From positions 68,260-132,259 of the forward strand of contig NZ_CACVCE010000003.1 of NCBI RefSeq assembly GCF_902729445.1: 64,000 nucleotides of DNA. The letters run 5' to 3'. This stretch comes from Magnetospirillum sp902729445 (GTDB lineage Bacteria > Pseudomonadota > Alphaproteobacteria > Rhodospirillales > Magnetospirillaceae). The notes beneath the pieces are model-generated. The model worked only from the letters and a program-made list of their open reading frames with translations, was not told the DNA's origin and did no database searches. Below, in pieces: positions 32,852 to 42,227 of this stretch. Positions within the stretch are counted from its first letter, which is position 1. Every line of letters starts with the position of its first letter. The translations under genes and the position numbers were made by a program.

Positions 32852-34228
32852 TCAGAAATACTCCAACCGGACCGAGAACATCTTCTCGACCTTCTTGACC
32901 GATTCGGCGGCGGCGAACAGGACGACACGGTCGCCGGACTGGATGATGGTGTTGCCGCGCGGGCTGATCACCGTTCCGCCCCGCACCACCGCGCCCAACA
33001 GCACGCCGGTCGGCAGCTTGACTTCCTTGAGCGGCTTTCCCACCAGGCTCGAGGTCTCGAGCGCGTCGGCCTCGATCAACTCGCCGAAGCCTTCGTGCAG
33101 CGAATGGACGGCATGGATACGGCCACGGCGGACATGCTGCAGGATATTGGACACCGTGATGGTCCGGGGCGACACCACCACGTCGATGCCCAGCGGTCCC
33201 ATCAGCGCCGAATAGGTGGTCTTGTTGATCAGCGTCATCGAGCGCCGGGCGCCGTAGCGCTTGGCCAGCAGCGAGGCCAGGATGTTGGTTTCATCGTCGT
33301 TGGTGGCCGACACCACCGCCTCGGCGTGGGAGACGCCGGCCTCGTTGAGGATTTCCGGGTCCAGCACGTCGCCATTCAGCACCACGGCGCGGTTCAGGCT
33401 TTTGGCGACAAATTCGGCGCGTTCCTTGTCGGCCTCGATGACCTTGATCGACGCCGCCGGGAAGTCCTCTTCCAATTGCTGGGCCAGGAACAGGCCGACA
33501 TTGCCGCCGCCGAAGATGATGATCCGGCGGGCTTCCTGGTCCTCGCGGCCGAAGGCCGACAAAGCGCGCGGCACATGCAGGGTATCGACGACGAAATAGA
33601 CCTCGTCGCCGTCCAGCATCTGGTCTTCCGGGCTGGGCACGATGGCGCGGCCGTCGCGGACGATGCCGACCACCACGATGTTGAGATCGGGGAACAGAAC
33701 CGTCAATTGACGCAGCGGCGTGTTGATCAGCGGCGTCTGCAGGTCGCAGCGGACCCCGATCAGGCGGACCTTGTCGCCGGCCATGGGGATGACGTCGATG
33801 GCGCCCGGCACTTCCAGCCGTCGGGTGATGGCGCGGGCCACCTCGATCTCGGGGCTGATGATGACGTCGATCGGCATGTGATCGCGGGTGAACAGCGTCG
33901 ACCACATCGGCTGCAGATAGGTCTGGGCGCGCACGCGGGCGATCTTGGTCGGAACGTTGAACAGCGAGTGCGCCACCTGGCAGGCCACCATGTTGACCTC
34001 GTCGGCGTGGGTCACCGCGATGATCATGTCGGCATCGCCGGCTCCGGCCTGTTCCAGCACCGACGGATGCGAGGCGTGGCCAAGGATCGCCTGGACGTCC
34101 AGGGTGTCGGTGATCTTCCTGATCAGATCGGGGCGCTGGTCGATGACGGTGACGTCGTTGCTTTCCCCGGCCAGGTAATGGGCGATGTTGAAGCCGACTT
34201 GGCCGGCGCCGCAAACGATGACCTTCAT
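32852..34228 (-). CDS. trkA: Trk potassium transport NAD-binding protein TrkA
   Basis: TrkA is the cytoplasmic regulatory subunit of the Trk K+ uptake channel. The 458-aa product has two RCK_N-RCK_C units. The first NAD site is MKVIVCGAGQVGFNIAHYLA and the second is RIIIFGGGNVGLFLAQQL, each followed by a C-terminal ligand-binding domain. The ATG at 34228 is the natural start, because the codon at 34288 would read through the large hairpin at 34255-34306. It is downstream of ntrX, an order seen across Rhodospirillales. Confidence 0.95.
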   Translation of the reverse strand: MKVIVCGAGQVGFNIAHYLAGESNDVTVIDQRPDLIRKITDTLDVQAILGHASHPSVLEQAGAGDADMIIAVTHADEVNMVACQVAHSLFNVPTKIARVRAQTYLQPMWSTLFTRDHMPIDVIISPEIEVARAITRRLEVPGAIDVIPMAGDKVRLIGVRCDLQTPLINTPLRQLTVLFPDLNIVVVGIVRDGRAIVPSPEDQMLDGDEVYFVVDTLHVPRALSAFGREDQEARRIIIFGGGNVGLFLAQQLEEDFPAASIKVIEADKERAEFVAKSLNRAVVLNGDVLDPEILNEAGVSHAEAVVSATNDDETNILASLLAKRYGARRSMTLINKTTYSALMGPLGIDVVVSPRTITVSNILQHVRRGRIHAVHSLHEGFGELIEADALETSSLVGKPLKEVKLPTGVLLGAVVRGGTVISPRGNTIIQSGDRVVLFAAAESVKKVEKMFSVRLEYF

Positions 34229-34254
34229 CCCTGCCCCCTTTGGACCCGCCCCTA

Positions 34255-34306
34255 GTGCACTGATCCCTTCAGATGGTACACCGACCATCCGAAGGGATCA
34301 GTGCAC
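34255..34306. repeat. Long near-perfect inverted repeat (22-bp stem)
   Basis: Arms 34255-34276 and 34285-34306 pair over 22 positions with one mismatch and an 8-nt loop; the outer 16 bp are perfect. It lies 27 bp upstream of the trkA ATG, between ntrX and trkA. It may be a dispersed extragenic palindrome, an attenuator, or a regulatory leader. No T-run follows on either strand. Confidence 0.8.
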
Positions 34307-34333
34307 AATTCAACAAATGAGTGGCCTGCTTAT

Positions 34334-34362
34334 CCCCGGAATTCGCCTTGCGAATTTCGGGG
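34334..34362 (-). terminator. Hairpin after ntrX, possible terminator
   Basis: A 13-bp stem (34334-34346 with 34350-34362, one G-U pair, 3-nt loop) starts 9 bases past the ntrX stop. No clear T-run follows on the minus strand, so it may be a weak terminator or an mRNA 3'-end stabiliser. Confidence 0.5.
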
Positions 34363-34370
34363 GCTGGACA

Positions 34371-35774
34371 CTAGCGGGCCTTGTCGTCGGTGTTGACGCC
34401 CAGAAGCTTGAGCTTGCGATGCAACGCCGACCGCTCCATGCCGACAAAGGCGGCCGTGCGCGAGATGTTGCCGGCGAAACGGTTGACCTGGGCCAGCAGA
34501 TATTCCCGCTCGAACAATTCGCGGGCCTCGCGCAGCGGCAACGTCATGATCTCGCCCGACTTCTCCCAGCGCAGCACGACCGGCGTGATGGCGCCGATCT
34601 CGCTGGGCAGCATGTCGGCGCGCACCGCCTCGGCCTGCTCGCCCGGGGCCATGATCAGCAACCAATCCATCACGTTGCGCAACTGGCGCACATTGCCCGG
34701 CCAGTCATAGGCCTGCAGCGCCGCCAGCGCGTCCTCGCCCAAAGTGCGCGGCTGCACGCCGGCGGCCTGGGCCGCCAGGAACATGAAATGGCGCGCCAGA
34801 TGAGGGATGTCTTCCTTGCGGTCACGCAGCGCCGGCACCCGCATCGGCACGACGTTCAGGCGATAGAACAGATCCTCGCGGAAACGGCCGGCGGCCATTT
34901 CCGATTGCAGGTCGCGGTTGGTGGTGGCGATGACACGGACATCGACTTCGACCCGCTTGGTGCCGCCGACCCGTTCGAAGGTCTGGTCCTGCAGGACGCG
35001 GACGATCTTGCCCTGGGTTTCCAGCGGCATGTCGGCCACTTCGTCCAGCAGCAGCGTACCGCCATGGGCCTGTTCGAAGGTGCCGACCTTGCGTTGACCA
35101 TCTTGGCCGTCATGGCCGTGTTCCGAGCCGAACAGCTCGATTTCCATGCGGTCGGGGTGCATGGCGGCGCAGTTCAGCACCACGAAGGGCGCGTCGGCCC
35201 GTTTGGAATGGGCGTGAACGATGCGGGCCACCACTTCCTTGCCCGAACCGGCCGGGCCGGTGATCAGCACGCGCGAATTGGTCGGCGCCGCCTTTTCGAT
35301 GATCTGGCGGATCTGCTGGACATAGGCCGACACGCCGACCATGTCGCCGACGGCGGTGGCGCCGCCGATGCGCAGGCGCAGTTCCTGGTTCTCGCGACGC
35401 AGGCGGGCGGCCTCGATGGCGCGCTCGATGATGATCAGCAGGCGGTCGGTCTTGAACGGCTTCTCGATGAAGTCATAGGCGCCCTTGTGAATGGCCTCGA
35501 CCGCCGTCTCGATGGTGCCGTGGCCGGAAATCATCACCATCGGCACGTCGGGGTGCTCGGCCTTGACCGCCTCGAGGATGCCCAGGCCGTCGAGCTTCGA
35601 GCCCTGCAGCCAGATATCCTGGATGATCAGGCTGGGACGGCGCGCCCGCACGGCCTCGAGCGCCGCATCGGAATGGGCGGCCTCACGCGTGGAATAGCCT
35701 TCGTCTTCAAGAATTCCGGCGATCAAGGCCCGGATGTCGGCCTCGTCGTCGACGATCAGAATGTCATGCGCCAT
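34371..35774 (-). CDS. ntrX: Nitrogen assimilation response regulator NtrX
   Basis: NtrX is the partner of the NtrY kinase in nitrogen, redox and envelope control. The 467-aa product has a receiver domain (phospho-Asp about residue 53 in IIQDIWLQGSKLDG), an AAA+ domain with GPAGSGKE and GGTLLLDEVADM, and a Fis-type HTH (ERSALHRKLKLLG). The sigma-54-contact GAFTGA loop is missing, replaced by a Gly/Gln/His-rich stretch, as usual in alphaproteobacterial NtrX. The start MAHDILIVDD at 35774 lies inside the last codons of ntrY (11-bp overlap); a TTG two codons earlier is possible. Confidence 0.95.
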   Translation of the reverse strand: MAHDILIVDDEADIRALIAGILEDEGYSTREAAHSDAALEAVRARRPSLIIQDIWLQGSKLDGLGILEAVKAEHPDVPMVMISGHGTIETAVEAIHKGAYDFIEKPFKTDRLLIIIERAIEAARLRRENQELRLRIGGATAVGDMVGVSAYVQQIRQIIEKAAPTNSRVLITGPAGSGKEVVARIVHAHSKRADAPFVVLNCAAMHPDRMEIELFGSEHGHDGQDGQRKVGTFEQAHGGTLLLDEVADMPLETQGKIVRVLQDQTFERVGGTKRVEVDVRVIATTNRDLQSEMAAGRFREDLFYRLNVVPMRVPALRDRKEDIPHLARHFMFLAAQAAGVQPRTLGEDALAALQAYDWPGNVRQLRNVMDWLLIMAPGEQAEAVRADMLPSEIGAITPVVLRWEKSGEIMTLPLREARELFEREYLLAQVNRFAGNISRTAAFVGMERSALHRKLKLLGVNTDDKAR

Positions 35775-38007
35775 TTTCAACCGTCATGTCGGCAGACGCG
35801 GAGGCCGCTTGCGACTCGGTGTGGCGGAACGCCATCCCGATGCGGGCCCCGCCTGAGGGGGCGTCCTCCAGATAAAGGTCACCTTCATGGTCTTCCACGA
35901 TTTTCTTGACGATGGCAAGACCTAATCCCGTGCCCTTGCTCCGCGTCGTGACATAGGGCTCGGTCAATCTTTCGCGGTTTTCCGCCGGCAATCCCTTGCC
36001 GTTGTCGGTCACCTCGACGCGGATGGCGCCGGTTGCGTCCTCGGTCAGCACCAGCGACACCTGGCCGGGCGGCAGATCGTCGCCTTCCCGGCCGGCGATG
36101 GCCTCGACCGCGTTCTTCAACAGATTGGTCAGGGCTTGGCCCATCAGGCGGGCGTCGCAGAACAAGGTCACCGGATGATCGGGAATGTCGCCGGTGAATG
36201 TGACCTCGGGATATCCGGTCTTTTGCAGGAACAGCGATTCGCGGCAGATGGCCGACAGGTTCTCGGGCTTCATCTGCGGGGCCGGCATGCGGGCGAAGGA
36301 CGAGAATTCATCGACCATGCGGCCGATGTCGCCGACCTGACGGACGATGGTTTCGATCAAGGTTACATAGGTGTCCGGATCGCTTTGAATTTCCTTAAGA
36401 TATTTGCGCTTCAGCCGCTCGGCCGACAATTGAATCGGGGTCAGCGGATTCTTGATTTCGTGGGCGATGCGCCGGGCGACGTCGGCCCAGGCGGCCTTGC
36501 GTTGGGCCGAGACCAATTCGGTGATGTCGTCGAAGGTGACGACATAGCCGATGGTTTCGCCCTCAAGCCGCTCGGCGGCGGCACGCACCAGCAAGGTCCT
36601 GGCCCGGCCGGCGCGCGACAGGCGCACCTCGTGATGGACCAGACGGTCGGGCCGGCGGCGCATGTCGTCGATGGCGTCGGCCAGTTCGGGCACCATATCG
36701 ACCAGGGGGTGGCCGATCATCTCTTCCGACGACAGGCCCAGCAACTCGCACGCCGAGCGGTTCGGCAAATGGATGCGCTGTTCGCGGTCCAGACCGATCA
36801 CGCCGGCCGACACGCCGGCCAGCACGGTTTCGGTGAAACGGCTGCGTTCGTCCAGTTCGCGGTTGGCCTCGATCAGCTCGCGGCGCTGCTGGTCCAACTG
36901 GCCGGTCATACGGTTGAAGGCACGGGCCAGCGTGCCGACCTCGTCGGCGGCATCCTCGTCAACCCGGATTGACAGGTCGCCGGCGCGGATCTTCTCGGCG
37001 GCATCGATCAGCTTGGCGATCGGCGTCGCCAGCGTCATGGCCATGCTCAGGCCGACCCACACGGCGGCCAGCAGCAGCAACAGCGCGACCACGGCGAACA
37101 CCAGCGAGAAGGCCCGTTCCAGCCCTTGGCGCTTGCCTTCCAGCCGCTCGTATTCGGCCACCGCCGCCGAGGTGTGCTCCATATGGCCGATCACCTTGGG
37201 ATCGACGAAGCGGCCGACATATAGGAACGTCTCGCTGAAGAAGCCTTGCAGCATCACCAGGGCGCGGATGCGGTCGTCATCCTCGCTGGTCAGCACCGCC
37301 ACCTCGCCCGACCGGGCCTTTTCATAGGCCCAGAACGGAATCTGATCCAGCCCCGATTCGATCGAGAAGGCCAGGCCGGACTTGGCCAGCACCCTGCCCT
37401 GGGCGTCGAAGACGATGGCCTCGGTCAGGCCGCGGACGGCCGCCTGGGTCGAGACGAAATTGGAAAAGCGGGCCAGCGACCGGGTCAGCATCGGCCCTTC
37501 GCGATTGATGTCGTTGGCCATGGCCAGGGCGTCGCCGCCGATGATCTGCTGGTGTTCCTCCTGATAGGCCTTGGCGACGGCCAGCGAGGCCTGCAGCGCG
37601 GTCCGCACCCGGTCCGAGAACCACCCCTCGACGCCATAGCGGAAAAACACCGTCGAGCCGACCGACACCAGGATCGCCGGCGTCAGCGCCACCAACGAGA
37701 ACAGCAGGACGAATTTCAAATGCAGGCGCGAGCCGGTGGTGCCGCGCCGATGGGCCCGCCACACCGAGACGATGCGCAACCCCACCAGCACGCCCAATCC
37801 CAGCAGCAAGGCGACATCCAGCGCCAGCAGGCTAAGGACGGTCCGCGGGTCGGGCACCTCGGGGCCTGACACCGTCATGGCCAGGAAGGTGGCGATGACC
37901 GACGGTACGGTGGTGAAGGCCAACAACAGCGCCAGTTTACGGGCCAGCCCGATCTTTCTGGCCCACACCATCAAACGCGGCAATTGGCGCCTGCGGTCGC
38001 CGGCCAT
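35764..38007 (-). CDS. ntrY: Nitrogen regulation sensor histidine kinase NtrY
   Basis: This 747-aa membrane histidine kinase has four predicted membrane segments (about 22-45, 56-82, 97-122 and 287-312), with a periplasmic sensor region between the last two. A HAMP domain, a PAS domain and a kinase core follow. The H-box is RRIAHEIKNPLTPIQLSAER, the N-box LTNLLKNAVEA and the G-box VTDNGKGLPAENRE. It lies 3 bp downstream of ntrC and overlaps ntrX. Confidence 0.95.
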   Translation of the reverse strand: MAGDRRRQLPRLMVWARKIGLARKLALLLAFTTVPSVIATFLAMTVSGPEVPDPRTVLSLLALDVALLLGLGVLVGLRIVSVWRAHRRGTTGSRLHLKFVLLFSLVALTPAILVSVGSTVFFRYGVEGWFSDRVRTALQASLAVAKAYQEEHQQIIGGDALAMANDINREGPMLTRSLARFSNFVSTQAAVRGLTEAIVFDAQGRVLAKSGLAFSIESGLDQIPFWAYEKARSGEVAVLTSEDDDRIRALVMLQGFFSETFLYVGRFVDPKVIGHMEHTSAAVAEYERLEGKRQGLERAFSLVFAVVALLLLLAAVWVGLSMAMTLATPIAKLIDAAEKIRAGDLSIRVDEDAADEVGTLARAFNRMTGQLDQQRRELIEANRELDERSRFTETVLAGVSAGVIGLDREQRIHLPNRSACELLGLSSEEMIGHPLVDMVPELADAIDDMRRRPDRLVHHEVRLSRAGRARTLLVRAAAERLEGETIGYVVTFDDITELVSAQRKAAWADVARRIAHEIKNPLTPIQLSAERLKRKYLKEIQSDPDTYVTLIETIVRQVGDIGRMVDEFSSFARMPAPQMKPENLSAICRESLFLQKTGYPEVTFTGDIPDHPVTLFCDARLMGQALTNLLKNAVEAIAGREGDDLPPGQVSLVLTEDATGAIRVEVTDNGKGLPAENRERLTEPYVTTRSKGTGLGLAIVKKIVEDHEGDLYLEDAPSGGARIGMAFRHTESQAASASADMTVENGA

Positions 38008-38010
38008 CGG

Positions 38011-39459
38011 CTATTTCAGCCCGCCGCGGGCCACCGACAGGTCGAGATCGCGGATCTTCTTGCGCAGCGTGTTGCGGTTGACGCCCAGGATATGGGCGGC
38101 CTTGATCTGGTTGCCGCGGGTCACCTCGAGCGCCAGGCTGATCAATGGCCGCTCGACCTCGCGCAGCACGCGGTCGTAGATGCCGGGCGGCGGCAGATTG
38201 TCGCCGTGGCTGGAGAAATATTCGCGCAGGTGGCGCTCGACGCTGGCCGACAGCCCCTCGCCCTCGACCGAGGCGACGGCATCGGCGATCGGGGCGCCGC
38301 CGGCCAACTCAGCCTCGATGACATCGACGCCGATCACTTCCTGGGAATAAAGCGCGCCCAACCGGCGAACCAGATTTTCCAGCTCGCGCACGTTGCCGGG
38401 CCACCGATGCCGCTTCAGACGGTCCATCGCCTGGGAATCGATGGCCTTGGGCGGCAATCCCTCGGCGCCGGCCTGGCTCAGGAAATGGCGAACCAGTTCA
38501 GGGATGTCCTCGGTCCGCTCGCGCAAGGGCGGCAGCCGGATCGGCACCACGTTCAGGCGATAGAACAAATCCTCGCGGAACAGTCCCTGGCGGATCAGTT
38601 GGGTCAGGTCGCGGTGGGTGGCGGCGACGATGCGGACATTGGCCCGGATCGGCGTGCGGCCGCCGACGGTGGTGTATTCGCCTTCCTGCAGCACGCGCAG
38701 CAGCCGGGTCTGCGCCTCGGGCGGCATGTCGCCGATCTCGTCCAGGAACAGCGTGCCGCCTTCGGCCTGCTCGAACCGGCCGGACGCCCGCTGGGTGGCG
38801 CCGGTAAAGGCGCCCTTTTCATGACCGAACAGCTCGGACTCGATCAGTTCGCGCGGGATCGCCGCCATGTTGATGGCGACGAACGAGCCATTGCGGCGCT
38901 TGCCGTAATTGTGAAGCGCCCGGGCCACCAGTTCCTTGCCGGTGCCCGACTCGCCGGTGATCATCACCGACAGGTCGGTGCCCATCAGGCGGGCCAGGGT
39001 CCGATAGATTTCCTGCATCGCCGCCGAGCGGCCGATCAGCGGCAGCTTTTCCTCGTCCTCGACGGCGCCATCCTCGCTGGGCTGGCTGCGCGGCGTTGTC
39101 AAGGCACGGTTGACGACCGAGACCAGCTCCTTGATGTCGAACGGCTTGGGCAGATATTCGAAGGCGCCGCGCTGGGTCGCCTTGACCGCGGTCAGCAAGG
39201 TATTCTGCGCGCTCATCACGATGATGCGCATTTCCGGGCGGATCTTCTTGATGCGGGGCAGCAGATCCAGGCCGCTTTCATCGGGCATCACGACATCGGT
39301 GATGACCAGGTCGCCCTCGCCTTCCGACACCCAGCGCCACAAGGTCGAGGCGTTGCCGGTGGTGCGGACCTCGTAGCCGGCGCGGCCCAGCGCCTGGGCC
39401 AGAACAGTACGGATGCCGCGATCGTCGTCGGCGACCAGGATGGTGGATGGTGTACTCAT
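38011..39459 (-). CDS. ntrC: Nitrogen regulation response regulator NtrC
   Basis: NtrC activates sigma-54 promoters under nitrogen limitation. The 482-aa product has a receiver domain (phospho-Asp about residue 55 in VITDVVMPDESG, Lys in LPKPFD), an AAA+ domain with GESGTGKE, an intact GAFTGA and GGTLFLDEIGDM, and a C-terminal Fis HTH ending LGVNRNTLRKKIRDLDL. It lies 3 bp after ntrB. It is likely to link nitrogen status to the nif island. Confidence 0.97.
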   Translation of the reverse strand: MSTPSTILVADDDRGIRTVLAQALGRAGYEVRTTGNASTLWRWVSEGEGDLVITDVVMPDESGLDLLPRIKKIRPEMRIIVMSAQNTLLTAVKATQRGAFEYLPKPFDIKELVSVVNRALTTPRSQPSEDGAVEDEEKLPLIGRSAAMQEIYRTLARLMGTDLSVMITGESGTGKELVARALHNYGKRRNGSFVAINMAAIPRELIESELFGHEKGAFTGATQRASGRFEQAEGGTLFLDEIGDMPPEAQTRLLRVLQEGEYTTVGGRTPIRANVRIVAATHRDLTQLIRQGLFREDLFYRLNVVPIRLPPLRERTEDIPELVRHFLSQAGAEGLPPKAIDSQAMDRLKRHRWPGNVRELENLVRRLGALYSQEVIGVDVIEAELAGGAPIADAVASVEGEGLSASVERHLREYFSSHGDNLPPPGIYDRVLREVERPLISLALEVTRGNQIKAAHILGVNRNTLRKKIRDLDLSVARGGLK

Positions 39460-39462
39460 GAC

Positions 39463-40575
39463 CTAGGCTCGATCCCCTTCCTCGACCATCGGCAACATCA
39501 CCCTGAACACGGTGCGCCGTGGAATAGAGTCAAATTCGACGATGCCGCCATGATCGCCGACGATCTTGGCGACCAGGGCCAGGCCCAGGCCCTTGCCGGC
39601 CGGCTTGGTGGTGACGAAGGCGTCGAACAGGTGCTGGCGCAGATCATCGGGAATGCCGGCGCCATTGTCCTGGATGCTGACCACCAGCGGCAGGTGGCGC
39701 CTGGCCTCGCTGCCGGGAACGGCCAGGCGGACGCCATGCTGGTAGGCGGTGGTGACGACGATTTCGCCGCCATCGGCGGGTGCGGCCTCGGCCGCGTTCT
39801 TGATCAGGTTCAGGAATACCTGGATCAACTGGTCGCGGCTGCCCCACACCGGAGGCAGCGACGGGTCGTAATTCTCGATGATCCGGACATTGCGGGCGAA
39901 GCCGTTTTCCGAGATGCGCCGCACATGTTCCAGCACCTGATGGATGTTGACCGGCACGCGATCGACCTGGGGATTTTCGGAGAATACCTCCATCCGATCG
40001 ACCAATGCGACGATACGGTCGGCCTCGTCGACGATCAGGCGGGTCAGTTGGCGGTCTTCCTCGGACGCCGCCAGTTCCAGCAATTGCGCGGCGCCACGGA
40101 TGCCCGATAGCGGGTTCTTGACCTCGTGGGCCAGCATGGCCGCCATGGCGGTGACCGAACGGGCCGCGTTGCGGCTGGCCAACGAGCCGCCGATCTTCAA
40201 GGCGATGGATTGCTCGTGCAGGGAAAGGGCCACGCCGCCGGGGATTTCGGCGATCGGCGACACCTGGACGGTCACGGTCCGATGTCCGGTGCGCGGGGTG
40301 TCGAGGATGATGCCGTATTCGGACACCACCTGGGATTCGTGGCGGGCCTGCTCGATCAGCGAGAAGATCGGACAATCGGGCGGCAGCAACGCCTGAACCG
40401 ACTGGTTGCACAGATAAGCCTGGCCCGACTGGAACAATTGTTCCGCCGCCGCGTTGGCGTAAAGGATGCGATCGTCACCGTCGATCACCAGCACCGCGGC
40501 CGCCAGGGCGCCCAGCACCAAGGACGGATCGACCGTGTCCCGTGGGACCCTGCGCAGGGCCGTTTTCGCGCTCAT
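39463..40575 (-). CDS. ntrB: Nitrogen regulation sensor histidine kinase NtrB
   Basis: This cytoplasmic kinase/phosphatase acts on NtrC and is controlled by PII. The 370-aa product has an N-terminal PAS domain (about 20-130) and a kinase core. The H-box is MLAHEVKNPLSGIRGAAQLL, the N-box FLNLIKNAAEAAP and the G-boxes QDNGAGIP and GKGLGLALVAKI. No membrane segments are present. The ATG overlaps the dusB stop by 4 bp, so an in-frame upstream extension is rejected. Confidence 0.96.
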   Translation of the reverse strand: MSAKTALRRVPRDTVDPSLVLGALAAAVLVIDGDDRILYANAAAEQLFQSGQAYLCNQSVQALLPPDCPIFSLIEQARHESQVVSEYGIILDTPRTGHRTVTVQVSPIAEIPGGVALSLHEQSIALKIGGSLASRNAARSVTAMAAMLAHEVKNPLSGIRGAAQLLELAASEEDRQLTRLIVDEADRIVALVDRMEVFSENPQVDRVPVNIHQVLEHVRRISENGFARNVRIIENYDPSLPPVWGSRDQLIQVFLNLIKNAAEAAPADGGEIVVTTAYQHGVRLAVPGSEARRHLPLVVSIQDNGAGIPDDLRQHLFDAFVTTKPAGKGLGLALVAKIVGDHGGIVEFDSIPRRTVFRVMLPMVEEGDRA

Positions 40576-41579
40576 GCCGCCTCGCGGTCGCACAGGGGAA
40601 GATAAAAGTCGAGGATGGCGCGGCGAACCTTGTCTGCATCGCTCATCCGGTTGACGGCGGCGCGGAAATCGGCCGAGCCATGCAATCCCTTGGAATACCA
40701 GGCCACATGCTTGCGGGCCATGCGAATGCCGGTATCGCTGCCGTAATGGGACAGCATGTCGTCGAAATGGGCCAGCAGGATCTCGAGTTGGCGTTCCAGC
40801 GAGGGATCGGCCCGGCGCTCGCCGGTGGTCAGATACGCCCCCACCTGGCCGGGCAGCCACGGCCGGCCATAGGTGGCCCGCCCGATCATCACCCCGTCGG
40901 CGCCGGATTCCTGAAGCGCGCGCACGGCATCGGCCTCGGTGTGGATGTCGCCATTGACCACCACCGGGATCGATACCGCCTCCTTGACCTGGCGGACGAA
41001 GGCCCAATCGGCGGTGCCGGTATAGAATTGCTGGCGGGTGCGCCCGTGCACGGTGACCATCTTGATGCCGCTTTGCTCGGCGATGCGGGCCAGGCGCGGC
41101 GCGTTCAGGGTGTGGTGGTCCCAGCCCATGCGGCACTTCAAGGTCACCGGGATCGACACCGCCCGCGCGGTCGCTTCCAGGATGCGCCCGGCCAGCACCT
41201 CGTCCTTCATCAGGGCCGAGCCGGCCTCGCCCTTGATGGCGACCTTCTTGACCGGGCAGCCCATATTGATGTCGATGATGGCGGCGCCCATGTCCTGGTT
41301 CATCCGCGCCGCATCGGCCATGGCGGCGGTGTCGCAGCCGGCCAGTTGCACCGACAGCGGGAATTCCTCGGCACAGCCGGCGGCCATCTTGATGGTCTGG
41401 CGGTTGGCCCGGATCATCGCCTGGCTGGCGATCATTTCCGACACCACCAACCCGCCGCCCATCCGCTTGACCAGACGCCGGAACGGCAGATCGGTCACGC
41501 CGGACATCGGCGCCAGAATCACGGGGTTGGCGAGGGTCAGGTCGCCGACGGACAGGGGTTTCGACAAGATCGCAGTCAT
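40572..41579 (-). CDS. dusB: tRNA-dihydrouridine synthase DusB (NifR3)
   Basis: This FMN enzyme reduces uridine to dihydrouridine in the tRNA D-loop. The 335-aa product has ILAPMSGVTDLPFRRL, the catalytic Cys in DINMGCPVKKV, TVHGRTRQQFYTG and VNGDIHTEADA. It is the former nifR3 gene, which commonly heads ntrBC in alphaproteobacteria. The 83-bp spacer upstream is AT-rich around CATAATAAA on the minus strand, which could hold the operon promoter. Confidence 0.96.
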   Translation of the reverse strand: MTAILSKPLSVGDLTLANPVILAPMSGVTDLPFRRLVKRMGGGLVVSEMIASQAMIRANRQTIKMAAGCAEEFPLSVQLAGCDTAAMADAARMNQDMGAAIIDINMGCPVKKVAIKGEAGSALMKDEVLAGRILEATARAVSIPVTLKCRMGWDHHTLNAPRLARIAEQSGIKMVTVHGRTRQQFYTGTADWAFVRQVKEAVSIPVVVNGDIHTEADAVRALQESGADGVMIGRATYGRPWLPGQVGAYLTTGERRADPSLERQLEILLAHFDDMLSHYGSDTGIRMARKHVAWYSKGLHGSADFRAAVNRMSDADKVRRAILDFYLPLCDREAA

Positions 41580-41662
41580 GCTGCGTATTTATTATGCAGA
41601 CGCTGCCCAATGCAACGGCAAAAGCCGCGTGCCTAGTGACTAAGCTTTCGGCAAAGCTGGAA

Positions 41663-42112
41663 TCACCGTAAGTTCAATTGTTGCTGGCGGGCCTGAATCT
41701 CGGCCGGCCAGGTCGATTTGACATAGGCCAGGACCGAGCGGATTTCGCGGTCGGTCAGCCGGCCGACGAAGGACGGCATGGCCGAACGATAGTCGGGCGG
41801 CGCGAACCGGCTCATGCCGTGCTTGGTCATGGCGAACAATTGTTCATCGCTGTGGTGCCAGGTGTGGCCGGTTTCGTCGTGCGGCGGGGCCGGCAATTCG
41901 CCGTTGGGCTTGCGGACCCGCCAATCGGGCTCGCCCTTCAGGTCGGCGCCGTGGCATTCGGCACAATGTCTGCGATAAAGGTCGGCCCCCTGGGCCACGG
42001 CCTGGACGTCGCGCGGGTCGATGGCGTGGCCGAAGCGCTGCCACGGGCGCGATGCCAGGACGCCCCCCACCATAGCCGCCACCACCAGGCCAATCACGAT
42101 TTTCGGCTTCAT
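41663..42112 (-). CDS. Class I cytochrome c family protein
   Basis: This 149-aa c-type cytochrome has an uncleaved or cleaved N-terminal hydrophobic segment (about residues 4-22). The single heme site is CAECH (residues about 50-54) and a likely axial Met is in RSAMPSFVGRL, which is typical of small cytochrome c proteins. HDETGHTWHHSDEQL is His-rich. It faces the periplasm. No oxidase or sulfur genes are adjacent, so the redox partner is unknown. Confidence 0.86.
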   Translation of the reverse strand: MKPKIVIGLVVAAMVGGVLASRPWQRFGHAIDPRDVQAVAQGADLYRRHCAECHGADLKGEPDWRVRKPNGELPAPPHDETGHTWHHSDEQLFAMTKHGMSRFAPPDYRSAMPSFVGRLTDREIRSVLAYVKSTWPAEIQARQQQLNLR

Positions 42113-42227
42113 TCCCGCCCTCCCGGCACGAACTATAACGGCCCCGCCGCGCCTGCGGTAGTGGGTTGCAATCCGCTGTCCAAGGCGCATGATGGGGCCT
42201 GTTTTTTCACGGCTGCGGGCCTTTGAC

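Noticed and set aside
32009..34255. 748-aa and similar long plus-strand frames opposite dat, trkA, ntrY and ntrC
   Set aside because: They are antisense to conserved genes; in this GC-rich DNA such frames are expected.
40576..41610. N-terminal extension of the ntrB frame
   Set aside because: It overlaps dusB in another frame on the same strand; the ATG overlapping the dusB stop is the natural start.
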